Shown piece after piece: positions 18,830 to 27,004 of a DNA stretch of 43,933 bases. The first letter of the stretch is position 1. Each line of letters opens with the position of its first letter. Source of the DNA: Candidatus Gastranaerophilales bacterium. Its GTDB lineage: Bacteria > Cyanobacteriota > Vampirovibrionia > Gastranaerophilales > Gastranaerophilaceae. A program made the position numbers and the translations under genes. A model generated the notes under the pieces. The model saw nothing but the letters and a program-made list of their open reading frames with translations. It searched no databases and was not told the origin of the DNA. The stretch covers positions 1-43,933 of the forward strand of contig CALUQO010000001.1 in the NCBI GenBank assembly GCA_944322935.1, in the 5' to 3' direction.

Positions 18830-19495
18830 ATGAAGAAATTTATATTAACGGCATTTATATTTTTTTTATGCAACATATTTTGTTTTGCTCTGGAGCCTGA
18901 TACCGGCGTAACATTTAGTGAGTGCATATATTTGAACGATGTAGAGGATTCTCAAATTGAGTTTTTTAAAAATAAATATGACATCAATAACAGCACTTAT
19001 AAATTAAAAGCGGAAAAAAATTACAGGATTACGCCGCAAAATATCCACAAATATAATGATTTTAACCCTTATGCCAACAGGACAACCTCTTTAATAAAAG
19101 AGAAAAAGAATGGGGATTTTTCTTTCGGATCAAAACAGGATTATACTTTTGCTCCGGATTCTTATTCTCACACAAGCACATTGTATACAAAATATCAAAA
19201 AAACAAATTTTCACTTAATACTTCATATCAGAGCAATGCTTCCGCAAATTTGGAAATGCAAAAGAGGGGAACATTTATGTTTGCTCCGGAGTACAGGTTA
19301 AATGAGCATATTTCTTTGCAGAATAGGCTGTCAAACAGTTTTTTGGATAACAGCCGTAAAAATGAAGTCGTGTTTAGTATAAGACCGTTTAAAGATAACC
19401 GTATGTATTTTGACGTAGGTGCCGGTCAGGTATATTCGCAAACAGCGATGCCGACTCGTTCTCAGTTTAATTTTTCAACGAAATTTCATTTTTAA
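18830..19495 (+). CDS. outer-membrane beta-barrel-like protein
   Basis: The protein has 221 residues with a signal peptide (MKKFILTAFIFFLCNIFCFA). From about residue 80 it shows alternating polar/hydrophobic strands (FSLNTSYQSNASANLEM, NEVVFSIRPFKDNRMYFDVGAG), and the chain ends in FNFSTKFHF. A terminal Phe after alternating strands is the classical signal for insertion by the BamA machinery. I recognise no specific family; it is short for a porin and may be an 8-stranded barrel with an N-terminal extension. The ATG at 18830 is chosen because it begins the signal peptide; an upstream in-frame codon would prepend charged residues. It is convergent with the next gene. Confidence 0.65.
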   Translation: MKKFILTAFIFFLCNIFCFALEPDTGVTFSECIYLNDVEDSQIEFFKNKYDINNSTYKLKAEKNYRITPQNIHKYNDFNPYANRTTSLIKEKKNGDFSFGSKQDYTFAPDSYSHTSTLYTKYQKNKFSLNTSYQSNASANLEMQKRGTFMFAPEYRLNEHISLQNRLSNSFLDNSRKNEVVFSIRPFKDNRMYFDVGAGQVYSQTAMPTRSQFNFSTKFHF

Positions 19496-19600
19496 TTCTA
19501 TTGAATTACCGCACGGTATTCACACCTTTATGACACAGCATGCACAAGGATAGACATTAGCTGCTTTTATTTTATAATTTAATACGCTAAATATAAGGTA

Positions 19601-20170
19601 TTATTGCAGCTGGATTGATGTTTCTTTGCCGTTAACCCTGTCCCAGCGAAAATAACTGTAATAAATACGTACATTTTGTATAATCGGCAGCCAGTTATCT
19701 TTTTGATATTCCATAAATGCTTTTGGATTTTTGTTTATGTAATGGATAGAAACAAGACCTTCATAAGAAGATGTTACCCTTAAAATTTCACACTGAGCTT
19801 CCATATTCTGATTTTTATCAGCACACCAGATGGCAATAGAATCTTCAGCACGGTCTTTTAAAATCTGTGTACGCATCGTTGAATTTCTGTTCAAAACATT
19901 TGCCAGAAGATTAGACATAAAACGATAGCTTGAGTTACCCTTTGCCCATTTATAAGAATGAAAAACAACGGATTCTGTCCATTTTTTGTCATCCTCATAA
20001 GACGGTATCCACTGAGAAAGCAATTCATCATATTGTTTGGCACGGTATATTTGTTTCCAGTTTTTGTTGTAATCGGGATATGTAATTAAGGCGATTTCAT
20101 AGGCATTTGCTGCTGCAGCAAACACATTAAAAACAAAAATAAATATTATAAAATATTTTATTTTAAACAT
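19601..20170 (-). CDS. exported protein of unknown function
   Basis: The protein has 189 residues with a signal peptide (MFKIKYFIIFIFVFNVFAAAANA, cleavage before YE). The mature part is rich in Trp and Tyr (WKQIYRAKQYDELLSQWIP, YKWAKGNSSYRF), with two cysteines (Cys in IWCAD and in AQCEIL) that could form a disulfide in the periplasm. No family recognised. The start at 20170 is chosen because it begins the signal peptide. It overlaps the end of the Nif3-like gene by 8 nt, so it is the last gene of the trpS-coaBC-nif3 transcript and translationally coupled; nothing in its sequence ties it to their functions. Confidence 0.72.
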   Translation of the reverse strand: MFKIKYFIIFIFVFNVFAAAANAYEIALITYPDYNKNWKQIYRAKQYDELLSQWIPSYEDDKKWTESVVFHSYKWAKGNSSYRFMSNLLANVLNRNSTMRTQILKDRAEDSIAIWCADKNQNMEAQCEILRVTSSYEGLVSIHYINKNPKAFMEYQKDNWLPIIQNVRIYYSYFRWDRVNGKETSIQLQ

Positions 20171-20909
20171 AATCCCAGGCTTGTTTTTCCTTTGCCAGCA
20201 CAACATCTATGCCTTCATGTTTATGAGATTCCAACAATGTTTTTATTTCTTCCACAAAAGGTTTTTCAGAGTCAAAATGCCCTATGTCCAAAATTGCAGT
20301 GCGCCTTGAATCTATCGCATCATGATATTTTATGTCAGCGGTAACATAAGCATCAAGATTATACTTGTCTATATCTTCAATAAATTCAGCACCTGCACCG
20401 GCACACACTGCTACTGTTTTAACCCTTGATTTGTTTCCATTGTTAACAAACTTTATTCTAGTAACATTGCAGGCAAGTTTTACATAAGAAATAAATTCTT
20501 CCATAGTCATATCATAAGGTGAAAAACCGGCCCTGACAAAATCATTCATTACCGCAACTTTTTTTAGATTAAGTTTTTGAGCCAGTATATCACTTGTTCC
20601 GTTATTTGTTTTATCACAGTTGGTATGCAGTGAATAAATTTGTATCCCTCTTTGGATTGCCTTTATAAGTTTTACATCTTTCACTACTTTTATTGGTTTA
20701 AATATAACCGGATGATGAGACACAATTAAATTACAACCAAGTTCAACTGCCTGATTTATGACATCATTTGTGACAGTCAGACAAACAAGAACCTTTGTTG
20801 TGTTATCGTTGCCGAGAAAAACCTGCCAGCCGGAATTATCCCAGCTTTCTGCAAGTTCCGGTGGTGCATAATCCTCTAATATTTTAATTATATCGCTGGT
20901 TTTTGCCAT
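20163..20909 (-). CDS. Nif3-like dinuclear metal centre protein
   Basis: The protein has 248 residues and belongs to the Nif3/YbgI (GTP cyclohydrolase I type 2-like) family. Motifs are WDNSGWQVFLG (about 22-32), VSHHPVIFKP (metal-binding His pair, about 63), LHTNCDKTNNGTSDILAQ (metal-binding Asp, about 94-110) and, near the C-terminus, GHFDSEKPFVEEI supplying His and Glu. Members form hexameric toroids with a two-metal site; the cellular reaction is still uncertain. ATG 20909 is preferred because TTGGAG precedes it by 5-6 nt. The 5' end overlaps coaBC by 22 nt, indicating an operon. Confidence 0.92.
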   Translation of the reverse strand: MAKTSDIIKILEDYAPPELAESWDNSGWQVFLGNDNTTKVLVCLTVTNDVINQAVELGCNLIVSHHPVIFKPIKVVKDVKLIKAIQRGIQIYSLHTNCDKTNNGTSDILAQKLNLKKVAVMNDFVRAGFSPYDMTMEEFISYVKLACNVTRIKFVNNGNKSRVKTVAVCAGAGAEFIEDIDKYNLDAYVTADIKYHDAIDSRRTAILDIGHFDSEKPFVEEIKTLLESHKHEGIDVVLAKEKQAWDYV

Positions 20910-22081
20910 AAGCACTCCAATATTTTTTTGGCTATATTGTATTTTATATCTTTTTCAAGTTTCGTTATATTCAAATTTCTATCCAGAATAAAAACTTCGT
21001 TGTAATCGCTTGAAAAACCTGTATCTTTGCGCGAAATATCGTTAGCAATAAGGTAGTCGCAATTCTTCTTTTGAATTTTTTGTTTTGCGTATTCAAGCAG
21101 ATTGTTGCTTTCCGCACAAAAGCCAATAACGGTTTGACCTTCTTTTTTTATTTTACACATTTCTGACAAAATATCAGGATTTTTTACAAGTTTTAATACT
21201 AATTCTTCCGTAGAATCCTTTTTAAGTTTTAAATCAGCAGTTTTCTCAGGTCTGTAATCAGCTACGGCTGCTGTCATTATAAGAATATCCGCATCATTAA
21301 ATTCTTTTTTCACAGCCTCAAACATCTGCGCAGCACTTTGAACATCCACGGTTTTATAACTTCTTGAAAGTTCAAAAGTTTTTATAAGACAAACATCCGC
21401 ACCTGCTTCGAACGCTCTATCCGCAATAGCCGTACCCATTTTGCCGGAGCTGTAATTGCCTATATATCGTACTGGGTCAAAGTTTTCCTTTGTGCCGCCA
21501 GCTGTTATAACAATTTTCTTACCTTTTAAAAACTGTTTCTCTTGCAGGCATTCACAAGTTACCTCATAAATTGTATTAATGTCAGCTAACCTGCCTTTAC
21601 CGTCCGTGCCGCAGGCAAGAAAACCATCTTCCGGTTCAACAAAAATCGCACCAAAAGTTTTTAATGTTTGAATATTTTTTTGCACGGCCCCATTTTCCCA
21701 CATGCCCGTATTCATTGCGGGAGCAAATATTATTTGTTTTTGAAAAGCACATGCAAGCGAGGTAAGAAGATTGTCGCAAATTCCGTTAGCGATTTTACCG
21801 ATTGTATTTGCGCTTGCTGGAGCTATTACAAAAATGTCAGCCCAGTCGCAAAGTGCAATATGTTCGGGTTTTCTTTCTTCCGTCACAAATTGCTCAACAT
21901 AAACCTGCTCCTGTGACAAAGTTTGCAGAGTTAACGATGTTACAAACTCAAGAGCACTTTTTGTGACAACTGTTTTTACATTCGCACCGTTTTTTTTAAA
22001 CAAACGAATAAGTCCGCATATTTTATATGCAGCAATTCCGCCCGTTATTCCGATTAAAATGTTTTTATTCTCAATTGTCAC
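20888..22081 (-). CDS. coaBC: bifunctional phosphopantothenoylcysteine decarboxylase / phosphopantothenate-cysteine ligase
   Basis: This enzyme carries out two consecutive steps of coenzyme A synthesis. The 397-residue protein has an N-terminal FMN-dependent decarboxylase domain (CoaC) with GGIAAYK (about 14-20), APASANTIGKIANG (about 88-101) and the substrate clamp PAMNTGMW (about 120-127). The C-terminal ligase domain (CoaB, from about 185) has VITAGGTKENFDPVRYIGNYSSGKMG and KKNCDYLIANDISRKDTGFSSDYNEV. Length and order are canonical. The start is GTG with GGAGTC 7 nt upstream. It lies 34 nt after trpS, in the same direction. Confidence 0.96.
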   Translation of the reverse strand: MTIENKNILIGITGGIAAYKICGLIRLFKKNGANVKTVVTKSALEFVTSLTLQTLSQEQVYVEQFVTEERKPEHIALCDWADIFVIAPASANTIGKIANGICDNLLTSLACAFQKQIIFAPAMNTGMWENGAVQKNIQTLKTFGAIFVEPEDGFLACGTDGKGRLADINTIYEVTCECLQEKQFLKGKKIVITAGGTKENFDPVRYIGNYSSGKMGTAIADRAFEAGADVCLIKTFELSRSYKTVDVQSAAQMFEAVKKEFNDADILIMTAAVADYRPEKTADLKLKKDSTEELVLKLVKNPDILSEMCKIKKEGQTVIGFCAESNNLLEYAKQKIQKKNCDYLIANDISRKDTGFSSDYNEVFILDRNLNITKLEKDIKYNIAKKILECLWQKPAI

Positions 22082-22115
22082 TTTTTGACTCCGATACGCC
22101 TTTAAAAATTAGCAT

Positions 22116-23147
22116 TTAAAATTGGAACATTCCGACAGCTTTTCTTATTTTAGAAAGCACTTCTTCTGCCGCAATACGGGCATTTTCATCACCCTTTCTG
22201 ATTATTTCGTCAACAATTTCAGGGTGCTGCTCATAGTATTTTCTTCTTTCCCTGATTGGTTTAAGCTGTTCATTTATTATTGCGGCAAGCTCACGTTTGC
22301 AGTCAGCACAGCCGCGTTTACCGGCAATACATTCCTCCTGAACTTTTTTAACCTGCTCTTCAGTAGCGAAAGCTTTCCAGTATTCAAAAGCCACTTCGCA
22401 TTTATCAGGATGACCGGGGTCATCACGTCTTGCACGGCTTCTGTCTGTAATTGCTTTCATTATTGTTTTTGTTGTTGTTTCTTCGTCATCAGAAATTTTA
22501 ATATCATTGTGGAAGGATTTACCCATTTTTTGTCCGTCTACGCCTTTTAACATTGGGGTAGTAGTCAACAGAGGTTTAGCCTCTTTAAACAGTTCCGTTT
22601 TATAGATGTTATTGAATCTTCTTGCTATATCTCTTGTGATTTCTATATGTGCAACCTGATCTATACCAACAGGAACATAATCAACATTGAAAGATAAAAT
22701 ATCCGCTGACATCAAAACAGGATAACCTAAAAATCCGTATGATACATTCGGTTTTGTTTCATCTTCACCGGCTCTAATCATTTTAGCAAGGTCTTTAAGG
22801 GTCGGGTCACGCTCTACCCAGTTTTGCGGTGTAATCATACTTAAATAAATATGAAGCTCTGCTGTTTGCGGAAGATGTGACTGTATATATATATCCGCCT
22901 TTTCAGGGTCAATACCTGCAGCCAGCCAGTCGAGTACAACATTTCTTGTATCTTCAACCAGATTTTCCGTGCAGTCAAATTTGGTCGTAAGAGCGTGCCA
23001 ATCAGCAACAAAAAAGAAACATTCATATTCTTCCTGAAGTTTTACCATGTTTTTTAATACACCGAGATAATGCCCAAGATGCAATCTTCCGGTCGGGCGC
23101 ATCCCCGTGATTATACGACCTTTTTTGTTTGCTTTAGTTGTACTCAT
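22116..23147 (-). CDS. trpS: tryptophanyl-tRNA synthetase
   Basis: This class I synthetase charges tRNA-Trp. The 343-residue protein has the HIGH signature as HLGH (residues 23-26, in PTGRLHLGHYLG) and the KMSKS signature as KMGKS (about 205). It also has PVLMSADILSFNVDYVPVGIDQVAHIE and the family-specific DDPGHPDKCEVAF segment. It is slightly longer than average because of a cysteine-rich insert (CIAGKRGCADCKRELA, about 285-300), which is common in many bacterial TrpS. AAAAAAGGAATAACA precedes the ATG. First gene of the trpS-coaBC-nif3-20170 run; a -10 TATAAT (minus strand, 23196-23191) lies about 45 nt upstream. Confidence 0.97.
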   Translation of the reverse strand: MSTTKANKKGRIITGMRPTGRLHLGHYLGVLKNMVKLQEEYECFFFVADWHALTTKFDCTENLVEDTRNVVLDWLAAGIDPEKADIYIQSHLPQTAELHIYLSMITPQNWVERDPTLKDLAKMIRAGEDETKPNVSYGFLGYPVLMSADILSFNVDYVPVGIDQVAHIEITRDIARRFNNIYKTELFKEAKPLLTTTPMLKGVDGQKMGKSFHNDIKISDDEETTTKTIMKAITDRSRARRDDPGHPDKCEVAFEYWKAFATEEQVKKVQEECIAGKRGCADCKRELAAIINEQLKPIRERRKYYEQHPEIVDEIIRKGDENARIAAEEVLSKIRKAVGMFQF

Positions 23148-23461
23148 TGTTATTCCTTTTTTCCTTTATTATGCCTTTTCAGCCACAAAAATTATATAAC
23201 AGACAGGTTACGATTTCCAGATGAGTTATTTGTAAAATGAAGTGTGCTGTAAAAGTCCGGCGCTTTAGAATGATAGCAGTTTTTATGTCTGTGGATATAC
23301 TGCTGGATTTATTGCTGTATTCTTGAGGATACCTCACTTTTATGCTTGCAAACAGCCACGAGACAACAGCATACAAAATTCGGGATTTGATAATATATCT
23401 GCAATTTTATTCTTTTTCATAATTTGTATTTGGACAAATATTTTTGCAAAAATTAAAAATT
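23148..23461. other. 314-bp spacer with trpS promoter region
   Basis: Apart from the TATAAT box at 23191-23196 (minus strand) I see no convincing gene or RNA. Short frames here overlap poorly conserved AT-rich sequence without ribosome-binding sites. A weak ATTTGT/ACAAAT hairpin near 23425-23445 could end the phosphatidyltransferase transcript. Confidence 0.4.
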
Positions 23462-24085
23462 TTATTTCGTTTCTGCAGAACCGGCTTCTTTTAATGCACC
23501 GTTTATGCGGTTAAATATAGTATACAAAAGCAGCAAAGATAAAATAGCCGTAAATATTCCAAGTGCCTTAACAGAAATCACCGTAAACACACAAACAATG
23601 GCAAGTAATCCAAGCCAGAAGGCTCTGTCGCTTTTACCCATTGGACCTTCATAATGTCTGGAAGCGTTAATTTGAACTCCCATTATGCCGACTGTTTCGC
23701 TGATAATTGTTAAAACAGTAAACAAAAATATTAACCAAACATTGCAATTCAAAACATACAAAAACGGCACATAAATAGCGATATCGGAAAGAATATCGCC
23801 AAGTTCATTAAGCACTGCACCTATATTGCTTTTCTGGTTGTGTTCACGTGCAAGCATTCCGTCTATTGCGTTTAATGCCATTCTGACAAACAACACTGCA
23901 GGCAAAATCCAAAATACACAACTGCATTTCGGTGCATAAAAATACACAATAACACCGGTTAAAACAGACAATATAAAGGCCGATGTTGTTACCATGTTTG
24001 CAGTAACGCCGATTTTATACAGAACATCCGATATGGGGCGCAATATGTTCTGAAAGTTTTTTTTCAACTGATAAACAGATATCAT
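23462..24085 (-). CDS. CDP-alcohol phosphatidyltransferase family protein
   Basis: This integral membrane enzyme of about 207 residues has at least five hydrophobic segments. The family signature D-G-x2-A-R-x8-G-x3-D-x3-D appears as DGMLAREHNQKSNIGAVLN with ELGDILSD following. D75, G76, A79, R80, G89, D97 and D101 are present, but the position of the third signature Asp is Asn93. A G-x3-N-E-x-G-D variant is, to my knowledge, typical of a YnbA-like subfamily rather than PgsA or PssA, so the head-group alcohol cannot be assigned. Such enzymes move a phosphatidyl group from CDP-diacylglycerol to an alcohol. AAGGAAAAATT precedes the ATG. It stands alone upstream of trpS. Confidence 0.88.
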   Translation of the reverse strand: MISVYQLKKNFQNILRPISDVLYKIGVTANMVTTSAFILSVLTGVIVYFYAPKCSCVFWILPAVLFVRMALNAIDGMLAREHNQKSNIGAVLNELGDILSDIAIYVPFLYVLNCNVWLIFLFTVLTIISETVGIMGVQINASRHYEGPMGKSDRAFWLGLLAIVCVFTVISVKALGIFTAILSLLLLYTIFNRINGALKEAGSAETK

Positions 24086-24434
24086 AATAATTTTTCCTTA
24101 TTTGGATTTTGCATAATCTAGACGGAACACTGCCGTATCTGCAAAAATATTCCGCTTTTTGTTTATTGTATATGTTTAATAAATTGCGGCCATCAGTTGA
24201 AAATATGAAATATTTTCTTTAAGCCGCATTTTTATTTATGCCAAAAACATAACTTTAGTAACAATCCACAGGGCTAACATTAATCGGAAAGAGGATTTGT
24301 CTGAAAAAGTTTCAATTAAAATGTTTTTGTTGACCAAACTGAATGCATCCGCGATTTTGCTTGCATTCGAAGTAACACGGGTGGCAAATGTAAAGTTTTG
24401 TAACAGTATATACTGAAAAGTGAAATTCTGAAGT

Positions 24435-24455
24435 TTGTATATACTTTATATATAT
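24435..24455 (+). promoter_or_regulatory. shared promoter block of candidate small RNA 1
   Basis: TTGTATATACTTTATATATA begins at 24435 and matches the block at 36795 at all but one position. The core ATACTTTATATA also recurs at 28624. It does not fit a canonical -35/17-nt/-10 spacing. Confidence 0.45.
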
Positions 24456-24604
24456 GTAAGCATTAAATAAACAAAATGAGACAAACAATCAAGATATTAA
24501 ATAAGATGAGACTTTCATACTAACACTAACCTACCTACCTAACTTCCTAACCTTCCCTTCCTATTAAAAGTATTGCTCTAATGAAAAAATTAGAGCTTTT
24601 TTTT
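24456..24604 (+). ncRNA. candidate small RNA 1, C/U-rich and G-less
   Basis: This is a predicted transcript of about 150 nt between a distinctive promoter block and a strong terminator, with no open frame. From 24511 to 24569 the plus strand contains no G at all and is a series of CCU-type blocks (CTACCTACCTAACTTCC, then CCTTCCCTTCCT). Such a stretch would stay single-stranded and could pair with Shine-Dalgarno sequences. The terminator is GCTCTAAT/ATTAGAGC (24575-24582, 24589-24596) with a run of eight T. Existence is inferred from architecture shared with 28640 and 36814. Confidence 0.45.
24575..24604 (+). terminator. terminator of candidate small RNA 1
   Basis: 8-bp perfect stem GCTCTAAT / ATTAGAGC with a 6-nt loop and a run of eight T. 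Confidence 0.85.
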
Positions 24605-24871
24605 GTGTATTTTCGGGCGTGATATAGTTTTGGGCTAATTAAATAAAAAATATAAATAAAAGTTGTAATTAGTGTATTGAAAACATTATAAACACTTAAT
24701 ATGTTAACAAATGTTACATGAAGTAAAATCATGGAAACCATGATGTGGAGCGGATGTACATGATTGTAAAAAAATCGTTACTTTTGAAAATAATCAAAAT
24801 GCTGTACAAATCACACTTTCGATGATTTAATAATATCAATAAATAAATTGTTGAGAAAAATTTTTGGGAGG

Positions 24872-24922
24872 AGATTTGGACGGATTTCCAAATCTAAAAA
24901 GCCGGTAATATCCGGCTTTTTT
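24872..24922 (+). terminator. double hairpin with terminator upstream of the 25012 gene
   Basis: A perfect 8-bp stem AGATTTGG / CCAAATCT (24872-24879, 24888-24895) is followed directly by AAAAAGCCGG / CCGGCTTTTT (24896-24905, 24912-24921) and more T. The first hairpin is preceded by GGGAGGAG (24866-24873). It could be a small RNA end or an attenuator 90 nt ahead of the gene. Confidence 0.7.
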
Positions 24923-25011
24923 ATTTGGAGTTATTTTAATTCTCTGCAAGCAGTGTATAATGAAGTTGTGCCTAAGATTGTGGAAATAGCCGGTAACATA
25001 AGGAGTGTGTA

Positions 25012-25491
25012 ATGAAGATAAATTCAATTGCATTGACAAAACCAAATATCACTTTTGCCGGCAAAAGTCCGAATGATTCAACATACCGGCTATTAAAAAA
25101 TCCGGAAACAGCAAGTGATGCAATGGAAAGAGGATTTGCCGAAAGTTTTATAAGAATGAATCCAAACTGGGAGCAAGATGAAGCTCTTGTGCACAGATTG
25201 AAACAAGACACAATTGCAGCTCGTGCAATGGGAAAGATTCATTCTCAATGGCATGAGTTTGACACCTATCCTGGAATAAGTTTTTTATTTTCTATAGTAA
25301 CTGCGGCTTTATGTGCGCATCAATTGTTAAAAAGTAAAAATAATATATCTTCCTTAAGTAAATATGAAAAAATTCTATTCCCATCAGGAATTGTACTTTG
25401 TACTGTTAGTGCTTGTAATAATTTAAAATATATATTAACAGGTCGTAAACTTTTCGAGAAAAAGAAAGAAGAAAAACAGGCGGTTAATTAG
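25012..25491 (+). CDS. small two-helix membrane protein with N-terminal F-x-G motif
   Basis: The protein has 159 residues and no classical signal peptide. The N-terminus MKINSIALTKPNITFAGK resembles leaders of several other proteins here. A soluble helical segment (residues 25-80, RLLKNPETASDAMERGFAES) is followed by two hydrophobic helices (about 87-107 and 120-140, the latter with CTVSACNN) and a basic/acidic tail (FEKKKEEKQAVN). No known family recognised. AAGGAG at 25000-25005 is 6-7 nt from the ATG and supports the start. It is convergent with the glyoxalase gene, and its stop codon lies inside the terminator hairpin of that gene. Confidence 0.7.
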   Translation: MKINSIALTKPNITFAGKSPNDSTYRLLKNPETASDAMERGFAESFIRMNPNWEQDEALVHRLKQDTIAARAMGKIHSQWHEFDTYPGISFLFSIVTAALCAHQLLKSKNNISSLSKYEKILFPSGIVLCTVSACNNLKYILTGRKLFEKKKEEKQAVN

Positions 25492-25500
25492 CCGCCTGTT
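25475..25500 (-). terminator. terminator of the glyoxalase gene, overlapping the convergent stop codon
   Basis: Stem AACAGGCGG / CCGCCTGTT (25475-25483, 25492-25500). On the minus strand it is followed by TTTC, giving a better terminator for the minus-strand gene than for the plus-strand one. Confidence 0.7.
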
Positions 25501-25524
25501 AAAATTTTATATACTCAGCAATGT

Positions 25525-25902
25525 TTATAACTTTTGAATAATTTCTATTTCGTTGCCGTCAGGGTCTTTGATAAAGGCTATTTTAGATTGTGCCTCTTCC
25601 ATAATGTAAGGTTCGTACAAGTATTCTCCGCCAAATGCCTTGAATTTTTTATCGAACTCGTCCATATCTTTTGTTTCAAGCGCAAAATGTCCGAAGGCGT
25701 TTCCGTTTGTGTATCCGTTTTCGGGGTTTTCAAAGTTTTGAGTCAATTCTATTTCAAAATCTCCGTCCTCGCCTTTTAAAAAGTGCAAGATACAATCGTC
25801 CAATTTTATTTCATGAGTCTTTTTTAATCCTAAAAGCTCTGTATAAAATTTCATTGAAGCATCTATGTCTTTTACCCTTATCATTGCATGTAAAATTTTC
25901 AT
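25525..25902 (-). CDS. gloA: glyoxalase I (lactoylglutathione lyase)
   Basis: This vicinal-oxygen-chelate protein of 125 residues is close to the bacterial GloA length. All four metal ligands of the family are in place: His5 (MKILHAMIRV), Glu in FEIELTQNF (about 56), His in GHFALETKD (about 76) and Glu in GNEIEIIQKL (about 120). The enzyme isomerises the methylglyoxal-glutathione hemithioacetal to S-lactoylglutathione. Other VOC proteins look similar, but the ligand set and the position next to the glutathione biosynthesis genes (divergent, about 100 bp apart) make this call strong. AAGGAG precedes the start. Glyoxalase II is not in the window. Confidence 0.88.
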   Translation of the reverse strand: MKILHAMIRVKDIDASMKFYTELLGLKKTHEIKLDDCILHFLKGEDGDFEIELTQNFENPENGYTNGNAFGHFALETKDMDEFDKKFKAFGGEYLYEPYIMEEAQSKIAFIKDPDGNEIEIIQKL

Positions 25903-26005
25903 TGTATTCTCCTTAAGTTTGTAAATAACCGTATGGGTTAATCATAACATATCATTGTTTTTTTTACTTGAATTGATATATTTTATTATAAACGGGGAGC
26001 AATTT

Positions 26006-27004
26006 ATGACACAATTACAACAGACTGTTTTATTTGTTATAGACAACTTGGAACTCAAATATTTTGAGTTTAACGACCTTGTCACAAACTTCTGGCTAAT
26101 CAAAGAGCTTTTGCAAAGAGATTATGAAGTGTTCATTACTGTAAAAAACAAACTGTTTACTGAAGATGAGTATGCCAAAACGATTTGCTGGGAAGCTTAC
26201 GTTAAAGATAACAATATTTTTTACAAAAAAGATGACCCGAAAGAATACATTATAGAACATTTTGATGTTGTCTTTTTCCGACCCGACCCGCCAGTTGATA
26301 TAGATTATATCAACGCATGTCATGTGTTTGATTACGTTGATACGGAAAGAACAGTTGTTATAAACAATCCCGTTGCAATCAAAAATTTTAACGAAAAATT
26401 TCATTTAAATTACTTCAATCGTTTTGCCCCAAAAAATATTGTCACTGCTGATGCTGACAAGATAAAACAATTTGTAAGAGAACATAAAAAGGCTATCATA
26501 AAACCTCTTAACAGATGTTTTGGCAGCGGCGTGTATTACCTCGATACGCAGGAGCGCAATATTAACGCAATAATAAAAAATCTTACAAATGAAGGTAAAA
26601 CTATGGTGATGGTGCAAGAATACTTAGAAGGTGCCGTACACGGGGATAAAAGGATTTTGATTCTCGGAGAACATGTTTTTGATGAATGTATAACAAAACT
26701 TCCGGGTAAAGATGATTTTAAATTCAGTGTCCATTCCGATAAGTATTTTGAAACTTCAAAACTTACGGAAGAAGAAAAGAAAATGGCTCAGGAGGTTGCC
26801 AAATATCTCAATTCTGTTGAACTTTATATGGTCGGCCTTGATGTTGCGGACGGAAAGATTATGGAAGTCAATGTCACAAGCCCCTGCTATTTTATCAGAG
26901 AAATCAATGCACATAACGGGGAAAAATTTCAGGATGTGCTTATGGACAAACTGATAGAACTTATTGAACTTAAACAAGGGAAAATACCTGCATCTTTATG
27001 CTGA
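26006..27004 (+). CDS. gshB: glutathione synthetase (ATP-grasp)
   Basis: The enzyme adds glycine to gamma-glutamylcysteine using ATP. The 332-residue protein matches bacterial GshB: N-terminal FVIDNLELKYFEFNDL, FRPDPPVDIDYINACH (about 88-103, family RKDPPFD block), VVINNP, the ATP-grasp lysine region AIIKPLNRCFGSGVYYLD (about 157), GDKRILILGEHVF, and C-terminal VGLDVADGKIMEVNVTSPCYFIREI with the Mg-binding Glu-Asn pair. ATG 26006 is chosen because CGGGGAGC lies 7 nt upstream; the 17 residues of an upstream frame are a membrane-like run absent from the family. Its stop overlaps the start of the next gene (ATGCTGA), so the two are coupled. Confidence 0.93.
   Translation: MTQLQQTVLFVIDNLELKYFEFNDLVTNFWLIKELLQRDYEVFITVKNKLFTEDEYAKTICWEAYVKDNNIFYKKDDPKEYIIEHFDVVFFRPDPPVDIDYINACHVFDYVDTERTVVINNPVAIKNFNEKFHLNYFNRFAPKNIVTADADKIKQFVREHKKAIIKPLNRCFGSGVYYLDTQERNINAIIKNLTNEGKTMVMVQEYLEGAVHGDKRILILGEHVFDECITKLPGKDDFKFSVHSDKYFETSKLTEEEKKMAQEVAKYLNSVELYMVGLDVADGKIMEVNVTSPCYFIREINAHNGEKFQDVLMDKLIELIELKQGKIPASLC

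Larger units (their letters stand above)
24086..25011. other. 926-bp gene-free stretch with two RNA-like elements
   Basis: No convincing protein gene is present; frames of 64-70 codons lack ribosome-binding sites and overlap hairpins. It contains a perfect palindrome CAGTATATACTG (24404-24415), a candidate small RNA (24456-24604) with its promoter and terminator, and a hairpin pair (24872-24922) before the 25012 gene, described separately. The part at 24120-24400 shows nothing I can name. Confidence 0.5.

Noticed and set aside
24547-24741. 64-codon minus-strand frame
   Set aside because: Runs through a strong terminator, no ribosome-binding site, AT-biased composition.
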